Positions 57,077-63,550 of a DNA stretch of 64,000 nucleotides are shown here, one piece after another. Position numbers and translations under genes: made by a program. The notes under the pieces were generated by a model, which saw nothing but the letters and a program-made list of their open reading frames with translations, ran no database searches and was not told the origin of the DNA. Every line of letters starts with the position of its first letter. Position 1 is the first letter of the stretch. This DNA is from Zhihengliuella sp. ISTPL4 (GTDB taxonomy: Bacteria; Actinomycetota; Actinomycetes; Actinomycetales; Microbacteriaceae): contig NZ_CP025422.1 in the NCBI RefSeq assembly GCF_002848265.1, positions 2,448,727 through 2,512,726 on the forward strand, written 5' to 3'.

Positions 57077-57135
57077 TTCGAATCGCCCGATCGGCTCCAT
57101 CCGGCCCGGATCTGGAGCAAGGGCCGCGACTCGAA
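57077..57135. repeat. 59-bp inverted-repeat element, copy 4
   Basis: The ends are TTCGAATCGC and GCGACTCGAA (one mismatch); near the centre is ATCCGGCCCGGAT. It ends one base before the stop of the LMF-like gene and lies between convergent transcription units, next to the hairpin at 57020. Confidence 0.72.
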
Positions 57136-57136
57136 G

Positions 57137-58642
57137 TCAGCGGAGACCGACCGGACCGAGCACGACGCGGCGACCGGTCCGGACCCAGACGGCGCCGTCG
57201 GCTCGGTGCTCGGCGCGGGTCGTGAAGCGGTAGCGGTACGACACGGCGCGCACCCACCGCGGCCGCGCACCGTGGAACGGGTCGACGCGCAGCATCCGCA
57301 GCGTCGCGGGATCCGCCTCCAGGAGCCGCACGAGGAACACGGAGAACCAGTCGTCCAGCGAGTGTCCGAGCGGCAGGAACCACATCAGCCAGTCCAGCCG
57401 CAGATGATACGGAGCGAACTGCCGCGGGATCCGCCGCACGTCCCCCGGCTTCCCCCGGAACTCGTACTCGCGCCAGTGCCGGCCTTCCTCGTCATCCGAC
57501 CCCTCCATGACGATCTCGACCCGCTCCCGGGTGACGGTGCCGAAGGCTCCGTAGGCGTTGGCGAGCTGGAAGCGGTTGAAGCTCGCGTTCATGAGCTGCC
57601 GTCGGGCGAAGAGGTTGCGCACCGCGGGCACGCTCAGCACGACGAACAGCACCCCGACCGCCGAGGTCACCACGACCCACCACAACGGCATCCCGGATAC
57701 GGTCCACGGCAGCGAGGTCTCCGGCGTCCGCTCCGGAGATCCGATGCCGGGGAGGCCGATCGCGGAGAACGCGAGCACGATCGTCGCCCAGTTCAGCCAC
57801 GCGAAGTTCCCGGTGAGCACGAGCCACAGCTGCGTCGCGATCACGATCCCCCCGGCGACGGCACCGACCCACGCGGCCCCTTCGGCGAGCTCAGGGACCC
57901 CCGCGCTGTCGGGGAGCCAGAGAGTGAGGAGCGGGGCGAAGAGGAAGAACGGCACGACGAGCTGCGCGACGTGGTTGCCGACGACCTCGAGCTTGTGAAA
58001 CCACCGCGGCAGCAGATGCGCCTGGCGGCTCAGCGGCCCGGGCATCGGCTGCGTCTCGTGGTGGAAGGTCATCGCGGTGAGGTCGCGCCACTCGCGTCCG
58101 CCGCGGATCTTGATCATCCCGGCCCCGAACTCCAGCCGGAACAGCAGCCACCAGAAGAGCACGATCACGACCGTCGGCGGCGGCTGGTCGTTCGAGCCGA
58201 GGAAGGCCGCGAGGAACCCCGCCTCCAGCAGCAGCATCTCCCACCCGAACGAGTAGAAGGTCTGCCCGATGCTCACCACCGACATGTAGCCGAACCACAG
58301 GGCGAGGAAGGCCAGCATCGGCACCCACGGCGGTCCGAGCTGCGGCACCCCGACGATGAGCAGGGCGGCGATGATGACCCCCGCCCCGCACAGCGTGACC
58401 AGGCGCCGGTCCGTGTAGCGGACCCGGCTGAACAGCGTGGGGTGCAGCAGCTTCCGGCGCTCGCGCTTCTGCGCCACCCAGTCGAGCAGCACGGGCGCGG
58501 GCAGGAGCCCGTGCTCGCCGAGGAGCGGACGGAACTGGTTCAGCGTCGAGACGAACGCGACGAGGTACAGCGCCGCGATGCCCCGCTGCAGGACCTCGCG
58601 GGCGAACCCGAAGTCGATCGCCGCGAACCCGTCCACGGCCAC
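57137..58642 (-). CDS. Lipase maturation factor (LMF1)-family membrane protein
   Basis: The 501-residue protein has about eight hydrophobic segments (for example QRGIAALYLVAFVSTL, LVTLCGAGVIIAALLIVGV, PTVVIVLFWWLLFRLEFGAGMIK) and the family's conserved FRLEFGAGMIKIRGG and WLMWFLPLGHSLDDWF stretches. The vertebrate family member helps lipases fold in the ER; the bacterial role is unknown. It starts with GTG at 58642, with weaker start evidence. A REP-like sequence at 57877-57901 encodes GVPELAEGA in a loop, as an in-frame insert. A 59-bp palindrome follows the stop. Confidence 0.83.
   Translation of the reverse strand: MAVDGFAAIDFGFAREVLQRGIAALYLVAFVSTLNQFRPLLGEHGLLPAPVLLDWVAQKRERRKLLHPTLFSRVRYTDRRLVTLCGAGVIIAALLIVGVPQLGPPWVPMLAFLALWFGYMSVVSIGQTFYSFGWEMLLLEAGFLAAFLGSNDQPPPTVVIVLFWWLLFRLEFGAGMIKIRGGREWRDLTAMTFHHETQPMPGPLSRQAHLLPRWFHKLEVVGNHVAQLVVPFFLFAPLLTLWLPDSAGVPELAEGAAWVGAVAGGIVIATQLWLVLTGNFAWLNWATIVLAFSAIGLPGIGSPERTPETSLPWTVSGMPLWWVVVTSAVGVLFVVLSVPAVRNLFARRQLMNASFNRFQLANAYGAFGTVTRERVEIVMEGSDDEEGRHWREYEFRGKPGDVRRIPRQFAPYHLRLDWLMWFLPLGHSLDDWFSVFLVRLLEADPATLRMLRVDPFHGARPRWVRAVSYRYRFTTRAEHRADGAVWVRTGRRVVLGPVGLR
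57877..57901 (-). repeat. REP-like sequence inside the LMF coding region
   Basis: Minus-strand GGGGTCCCTGAGCTCGCCGA then AGGGG, the same repeat as at 56156 and 61876 but read in the opposite sense, giving GVPELAEGA between two membrane segments. Confidence 0.62.
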
Positions 58643-58692
58643 AGGCTACGCCGCGGCCGGCCCTTCGATGAGGGGGTTGCGTGAAGCGGAGA

Positions 58693-59670
58693 TCAGTTCT
58701 GCATCGCGATCTGCTGCCCCTTCACGAGCGGATAGGCGACGAGGTCCGTACTGTCCAGATCCTCCTTGTGCATGTCCACACCGGTGATCTGGCTGTTCTC
58801 GTAGGTCGTGTAGTAGTACACGCCCGTGGCGGTGTTGGCGCACGACGAGTAGATGGTGATCTCGTATTTCTCCTCGTCGCCGACCTGCACGCAGCCGCGC
58901 TGCTGGGCGACCGAGCCGAGGATCTGGAAGAACTGGCTGATCGACTCCGACTCCGTCGTCCCGCACACCGCGTTCATGCGCGTGAACACCGCCTTCACGA
59001 ATCGCGACGACGACGACAGGTCGCCCGGCAGCCCGATCCCGCCCATACCGCGGCTGTAGAGGTCCATCGGCACGTCAGAGGCGAAGGTGTTCTCCGGCTG
59101 CCGCTTCGAGAGGTGCTGATAGTCGTTGAGGCGGAAGCTCTGGATGTCGAACGTGGGGTTGTTCGTGAGCACGCCCCACGGGTTGTCGTAGACCTTGAGG
59201 CCGCCGCGCACGCTCTCGACGGTGATCGACGCGCTCTTGTCGGCGATGATCCAGTGCAGCGGCGACAGCGGGAACTCCGGGCTGAAGTCGATGTCCACGA
59301 GACTCACCGACCGCAGGGCCTCCTTCACCTCGGTCACCGTCTCGAACTGTCCGAGGACCCAGGGGATGAACTCGAACGGCGTGACCTCCGCGTCGCCCGA
59401 CCCCGGCGCCGGATAGTGCGCGTTGTCCGGGAAGTTGAGTCCGGCCATGCCGAGCCCCTTCTCGTTGACGGCGTCGTAGTACAGCGGGTAGCCGTCGGCG
59501 ATCGTCGCGATACCGATGATCGCGTGATGCGTCGGCAGCGACGGCAACCGGTGGAACGGGAACGGGAAGTTCCGCGGTGTGACGGTCACCGTCTCGTTGT
59601 ACGAGAACTCGAGATCGAGATTCCTCCCGAAGTAGTGGTCGGCGGTCGTGAAGCTCAGTCCTGTGCACAT
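58693..59670 (-). CDS. Choloylglycine hydrolase / penicillin V acylase-family Ntn hydrolase
   Basis: The 325-residue product starts MCTG, exposing the N-terminal nucleophile Cys2 after Met removal. FGRNLDLEF supplies Arg16 and Asp19, and Asn and Arg residues follow in GLNFPDN, LTNNPTF and SSSRFVKAVF, matching the conserved set of this family. It hydrolyses amide bonds of bile-salt conjugates, penicillin V or acyl-homoserine lactones; which is not predictable here. There is no signal peptide, so it is cytoplasmic. The ATG at 59670 is forced by the Cys2 requirement and has GGAGGGGGG upstream. A longer upstream frame is a shadow. Confidence 0.9.
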   Translation of the reverse strand: MCTGLSFTTADHYFGRNLDLEFSYNETVTVTPRNFPFPFHRLPSLPTHHAIIGIATIADGYPLYYDAVNEKGLGMAGLNFPDNAHYPAPGSGDAEVTPFEFIPWVLGQFETVTEVKEALRSVSLVDIDFSPEFPLSPLHWIIADKSASITVESVRGGLKVYDNPWGVLTNNPTFDIQSFRLNDYQHLSKRQPENTFASDVPMDLYSRGMGGIGLPGDLSSSSRFVKAVFTRMNAVCGTTESESISQFFQILGSVAQQRGCVQVGDEEKYEITIYSSCANTATGVYYYTTYENSQITGVDMHKEDLDSTDLVAYPLVKGQQIAMQN

Positions 59671-59760
59671 CGTTCTCTTCCCCCCTCCGCGACCCGGGCG
59701 GGCCGGCGAGTGCGGGCCATGCTTCCACCTTCCGGGCGCGCGCATAAGGGGGCCGACGAC

Positions 59761-59795
59761 GAAGGAGGGCCTCCCGGTGCGGAAGACCCTCCTTC
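59761..59795 (-). terminator. Hairpin terminator of the osmoprotectant operon
   Basis: GAAGGAGGG (59761-59769) pairs with CCCTCCTTC (59787-59795). It lies 18 bases after the ProX-like stop on the minus strand, upstream of the choloylglycine-hydrolase-family gene. Confidence 0.68.
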
Positions 59796-59812
59796 GAGAC
59801 GTGCGACGGGTG

Positions 59813-60721
59813 TCAGCTGGTGACGGTCCAGTCGAACTGGTCGCCGTACTCCTCGAGCCACGCGTCGACCGCGTCGGCTTCCTTGCCCTCGCCGTACTCG
59901 TTGACCACGAGGTCTTCGAGCGCGCCGTACTGCTCGTCGTCGAGCTGGATCTTCTTGATCAGCTCCGCCGCCTCGGGGAACTCGTCCGCGAAGCCGGTGG
60001 TGCCCAGGAAGTGCAGGCCCTCGGCCTCGCCCATGGCGCCCTTCGGGTCCTCGAGGTCCTTCACGGGGAAGGCGTCGTTGGCCCAGAACGGACGCCACAG
60101 CGTGACGACGATGTCCTCCTGCTTGTCGGTCGCGGTCTTCAACTCGGTGAGCATCGCCGCGGTCGACGAGGTCACCAGCTCGTACTCGCCGTCGAGACCG
60201 TACTCCGGCATCATCTTCTCGGTCTGGGCGGTCAGACCCGCACCCGGCTCGATGCCGTAGATCTTGCCGTCGAAGTCGGCGCCCTTGCCCGCGAGGTCCT
60301 CGATCGAGGTGAGGTCGGAGTACTCCGGCACGGCGAGGGTGAGCTTGGCGTTCTCGTAGTACGTGCCGAGGTCTTCGATGTCGTCGCCGTAGGTGTCCAT
60401 GTAGGAGGCGTGCGTGAGCTCCGGCCAGGCCGACGGGTACATGTCGACGTCACCCTGCGCGAGCCCGGTGTAGAGCGGTCCGGCCTCGGTGAGGGTCTTC
60501 ATCTCGACCGTGTAGCCGATCTTCTCGAGCTGGTCCTGCAGGAGGTAGGCGGTGCTGAGGCCGTCCGTCCAGGAAGGCAGGAATCCGAGGGTGATGGTGC
60601 CCTTGTCCTCGGCGGCGTCGCCGCCGCCGCTCGTACCACCGGCGCCGTCGCCGCTGCATCCGGCGAGGGTGAGCGATGCTGCGGCGCCGAGGGCCGTGAT
60701 GGTCAGGATCTTCTTCTTCAT
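59813..60721 (-). CDS. Glycine betaine/proline-type ABC substrate-binding lipoprotein (ProX/OpuAC)
   Basis: The 302-residue lipoprotein has the signal LTLAGCSGDG (Cys22) and an OpuAC-type binding domain: TLGFLPSWTDGLSTAYLLQD, YPSAWPELTHASYM, GIEPGAGLTAQTEKMMPEY and LWRPFWANDAF, whose Trp and Tyr residues suit a quaternary-amine cage. It delivers a compatible solute such as glycine betaine to ProW/ProV. It is the last gene of the operon, separated from the permease by 172 bases with a 52-bp element, so it may also have its own promoter. Confidence 0.92.
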   Translation of the reverse strand: MKKKILTITALGAAASLTLAGCSGDGAGGTSGGGDAAEDKGTITLGFLPSWTDGLSTAYLLQDQLEKIGYTVEMKTLTEAGPLYTGLAQGDVDMYPSAWPELTHASYMDTYGDDIEDLGTYYENAKLTLAVPEYSDLTSIEDLAGKGADFDGKIYGIEPGAGLTAQTEKMMPEYGLDGEYELVTSSTAAMLTELKTATDKQEDIVVTLWRPFWANDAFPVKDLEDPKGAMGEAEGLHFLGTTGFADEFPEAAELIKKIQLDDEQYGALEDLVVNEYGEGKEADAVDAWLEEYGDQFDWTVTS

Positions 60722-60788
60722 GTGACTCTCTCTCTTGCGTTCCGTATGTGATTCAGGAGGTGCGGACGAGTCCGCGGGACAGCTGTGC

Positions 60789-60840
60789 CGGGATTGAAAC
60801 CGTGCCGGAATCCGCGCCCCGGGGCCCCTTTTCCGTCCCG
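60789..60840. repeat. 52-bp element, copy C
   Basis: It starts CGGGATTGAAACCG and ends CCCTTTTCCGTCCCG, the same length and ends as copies A and B at 31086 and 31170. It lies between ProX-like and ProW-like genes. A partial reverse-type piece (GGGACAGAAACGAGGG) follows at about 60862. Confidence 0.62.
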
Positions 60841-60893
60841 CACCGGACGTAAGGGGGTGGGGGACAGAAACGAGGGCCGCGGGACAGGGGCGC

Positions 60894-61853
60894 TCAGGCG
60901 CGGGCGAGCTCGGATTCGGTGGGAGCGGACTCGGCGGGCGCAGCGGGGGCGGGCTCCGACGCCGCGGGAGCGGAAGGACGGGACGAACCGCGGCGCTTCA
61001 GCATCCCGAGGAGCGAGGAGCGGTTCTCGCCGGGGGCGCCCAGAGCGGCCGTCACCCGGTCGAGGAACACGGCGATGAGCACGACGCCCAGTCCCGCCTC
61101 GACGCCCTTGGGGATGTTGATCGTCGAGATCGCCTCGACGACCATCTTCCCGAGGCCGTCGGCGCCCGCCATGCCGGCGATGACCGCCATCGACAGCGCG
61201 AGCATGATGACCTGGTTGACGCCGGCCATGATGGTCGGCATCGCCAGCGGCAGCTGGATCCCGCGGAGGATCTGGCCCGGCGTCGCCCCGAAGGCGTGTC
61301 CGGCCTCGACGGTCTCCGCGTCGACGCCGCGGATGCCCAGCTCGGTCAGGCGCACGCCGGGAGGCAGCGCGAAGATCACGGTCGCGACCAGGCCGGGGAC
61401 CACGCCGATGCCGAAGAACACGATCGCGGGGATCAGGTAGACGAAGGCCGGCATGGTCTGCATGAAGTCGAGCACCGGCTTCAGCGTCGCGCGCACCGTC
61501 GCGTTGCGCGCCGACCAGATGCCGAGCGGCACCGCGATCAGCACGGCAACGACGGCAGCGACCAGCACGAGGGCGAGCGTCTGCATCGCCGGGACCCAGA
61601 GGTCCATGGCGACGATGAGCCCGAACGACAGGATCGTGCCGATCGCGAGCTGCCACGAGCGCACGACCCAGGCGATGAGCGCCGCGATCACGATGATGAC
61701 CGCGAAATGCGGGGTGAGGAGCAGGCGCGTGAGGCCGTCGACGAGGAAGCTCACCACGAACGAGACCGCGTCGAGCAGGCCGTCGAGGTTGGCGGTGATC
61801 CAGTCGACGCCAGCGGCGACCCAGTCGCCCACAGGAATGCGGAAACCGTCCAT
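60894..61853 (-). CDS. Glycine betaine/proline-type ABC transporter permease (ProW)
   Basis: The 319-residue permease has six or more hydrophobic segments and the EAA-like loop GVDAETVEAGHAFGATPGQILRGI in pieces (about 195-218). VPLGIWSARNATVRATLKPVLDFMQTMPAFVYLIPAIVFFGIG in pieces is characteristic of ProW/OpuAB. The C-terminal tail is Ala/Glu/Pro rich. ATG 61853 (MDGFRIPVGDW) is chosen; the frame upstream only reads REP-like sequence. It overlaps the ProV stop by one base (TGATG). Confidence 0.92.
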   Translation of the reverse strand: MDGFRIPVGDWVAAGVDWITANLDGLLDAVSFVVSFLVDGLTRLLLTPHFAVIIVIAALIAWVVRSWQLAIGTILSFGLIVAMDLWVPAMQTLALVLVAAVVAVLIAVPLGIWSARNATVRATLKPVLDFMQTMPAFVYLIPAIVFFGIGVVPGLVATVIFALPPGVRLTELGIRGVDAETVEAGHAFGATPGQILRGIQLPLAMPTIMAGVNQVIMLALSMAVIAGMAGADGLGKMVVEAISTINIPKGVEAGLGVVLIAVFLDRVTAALGAPGENRSSLLGMLKRRGSSRPSAPAASEPAPAAPAESAPTESELARA

Positions 61854-63220
61854 CAGCGCACCTCCTCCGTGTCGACCTGGGTCCCTGAGCCGAACCCGGC
61901 CTGGGTCCCTGAGCCGAACCCGGCCTGGGTCCCTGAGCTCGTCGAAGGGCCGGGCTCGGCCGTCCATCCGTCGTCGAGCACGGCGTCGATCTCGGCCTGG
62001 GGCATGGGGGTCATCGGCAGCAGGATCTCCTCGGTCGCTCCGGGCCCGGGACCGAGCGCCGCGAGCAGGGTGACGCGCGGGATCACGCCCGCGAGGCGGC
62101 CGTCGGCATCCGTCACCGCGAGGGGCAGCGGCGACTCGACGGCGGGGACGAACAGGTTCATGAGCACGTCGTCCTCGCGGACGCTCTGCAGCACCGGCTT
62201 GATGATGGAGTCGAGGCGCGTGGCGCCCTGGCGGACGAGCTTCACGGCGTCGCGGTCGGTGACCACGCCCACCAGCTGGCGGTCCTTGCCGACCACGTAG
62301 GTCGCCGACATGTAGGCGTCGCGCATCTGGCGGAGCGCGGTGCGGGGACCGGCCGACTCGGCGACGACGGGGCGCGGACGCTCCATGACGTTCGCGGCGG
62401 TGAGCACGCGGGCACGGTCGACGTCCTGCACGAACTGCTCGACGTAATCGTTCGCCGGGTCCATGAGGATGTCCTCCGGCGTGCCGATCTGCACGATGCG
62501 ACCGTCGCGCATGACGGCGATGCGGTCACCGAGGAACATGGCCTCGTTGAGGTCGTGCGTGATGAAGACGATGGTCTTCTGGAGCTTCTGCTGCAGCTCC
62601 AGGAGCTGCTCCTGCATCTCGCGGCGGATCAGCGGGTCGAGCGCGCTGAAGGCCTCGTCCATGAGCAGGATGTCGCTGTCGGCGGCGAGGGCGCGAGCGA
62701 TGCCCACGCGCTGCTGCATGCCGCCGGACAGCTCGGAGGGCAGCTTGTCGCCCTGGCCCTCGAGGCCGACGAGGGCGAGGATCTCCTCGGCCTTGGCCTG
62801 GCGCTCGGCCTTGCCGACCCCCTTGAGCTCGAGCGGGTAGGCGACGTTCGCGGCGACCGTGCGGTGCGGCAGCAGCGCGAAGTGCTGGAACACCATCGAG
62901 ATGCGGTCGCGGCGGATCTCGCGCAGGCGCGCGGCCGGGATCCCCGTGATCGGGTCGCCGCCCACGGTGACGGCGCCGGCGGTGATGTCGTGCAGGCCGT
63001 TCAGCATGCGGATGATGGTCGACTTGCCCGATCCGGACAGGCCCATGATGACGAAGATCTCACCGCGGTTGACGGTGAAGCTGGCGTCGATGACGGCGGC
63101 GGTCCCCGCGTCGGCGACGGCCGTGCGGCTCTCCCCGGCCTTCAGTCGGCGGACGGCGGTGCTCGGATTCCTCCCGAACACCTTGTACAGATGGCGCGCT
63201 TCGAGTGCTGTTTCGGACAC
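61853..63220 (-). CDS. Glycine betaine/proline-type ABC transporter ATP-binding protein with CBS domains (ProV)
   Basis: The 455-residue product has Walker A GLSGSGKST (about 59-67), signature LSGGMQQRVGIARAL, Walker B ILLMDEAFSALDP, switch His in ITHDLNEA and a C-terminal pair of CBS-like motifs (about 280-400, VVTDRDAVKLVR, PLAVTDADGRLAGVI) as in OpuAA/ProV osmosensors. The tail ends GPSTSSGTQAGFGSGTQAGF and so on, encoded by three REP-like units (61876-61953) and absent from normal family members. It starts with GTG at 63220 after GGGGA. ProV, ProW and ProX form one minus-strand operon for osmotic-stress uptake. Confidence 0.93.
   Translation of the reverse strand: MSETALEARHLYKVFGRNPSTAVRRLKAGESRTAVADAGTAAVIDASFTVNRGEIFVIMGLSGSGKSTIIRMLNGLHDITAGAVTVGGDPITGIPAARLREIRRDRISMVFQHFALLPHRTVAANVAYPLELKGVGKAERQAKAEEILALVGLEGQGDKLPSELSGGMQQRVGIARALAADSDILLMDEAFSALDPLIRREMQEQLLELQQKLQKTIVFITHDLNEAMFLGDRIAVMRDGRIVQIGTPEDILMDPANDYVEQFVQDVDRARVLTAANVMERPRPVVAESAGPRTALRQMRDAYMSATYVVGKDRQLVGVVTDRDAVKLVRQGATRLDSIIKPVLQSVREDDVLMNLFVPAVESPLPLAVTDADGRLAGVIPRVTLLAALGPGPGATEEILLPMTPMPQAEIDAVLDDGWTAEPGPSTSSGTQAGFGSGTQAGFGSGTQVDTEEVR
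61876..61953 (-). repeat. Tandem REP-like units at the end of the ProV coding region
   Basis: Two identical 24-bp units (61876-61899, 61900-61923) of CCTGGGTCCCTGAGCCGAAC then CCGG are followed by a longer one ending CTCGTCGAAGGGCCGG (61924-61953). Read as protein they give SGTQAGFG repeats in the last about 25 residues. Confidence 0.75.
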
Positions 63221-63411
63221 GTTTCCCCTGCGGCTCGGCTTCGGGTGGCTGAGCCTGCTTCGGTCACGCCCGGGTGATCCTCACGAGGCCGTTCGACGTC
63301 TTCGCTGTGGCGGCACAGGCGGCGGATTTCGGATCCGCCGCAGAGGGGATCGACCGTACGCCCACGCCTCTTCGCCGCACAGCTCATCGAAGGAAGGACG
63401 TGACCGCGGAC

Positions 63412-63441
63412 TGGTCTATGGGCCGTCAGGCCCGCAGACCA
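63412..63441. promoter_or_regulatory. Palindrome with TGGTCT/AGACCA arms
   Basis: TGGTCT and AGACCA flank GGGCC-GTCA-GGCCC. The outer and inner arms are perfect, separated by two unpaired bases on each side. It is about 190 bases upstream of proV. It may be a hairpin or a regulator site; no polyU follows. Confidence 0.5.
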
Positions 63442-63455
63442 ACGTAACGAAATGG

Positions 63456-63511
63456 CCGGTCAGCGGCAAATCCTGCGCCGGGGACGTGCCCGGGTTTCCG
63501 CCGCTGACCGG
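63456..63511. repeat. 56-bp nested inverted repeat
   Basis: CCGGTCAGCGGC (63456-63467) pairs with GCCGCTGACCGG (63500-63511), 12 of 12, with inner AAATCC/GGGTTT arms. It lies 40 bases downstream of the methyltransferase stop and could terminate that gene. It resembles the 59-bp family in architecture but not in sequence. Confidence 0.62.
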
Positions 63512-63550
63512 GGGATAGTACGAGCGTCTAGCAATCTCGTCGCGGCGGCG

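Larger units (their letters stand above)
63221..63550. other. 330-base non-coding region with two palindromes
   Basis: The gap between the ProV start and the methyltransferase stop has no gene I can support. It holds the proV leader (63221-63300) and two separate inverted repeats described below. The proV promoter should be between them and the GTG; no clear -35/-10 stands out. Confidence 0.6.

Noticed and set aside
61854..61967. Upstream extension of the ProW gene reading PFDELRDPGRVRLRDPG-type sequence
   Set aside because: The residues come from REP-like units within proV. The conserved permease starts at the ATG at 61853, overlapping the proV stop.
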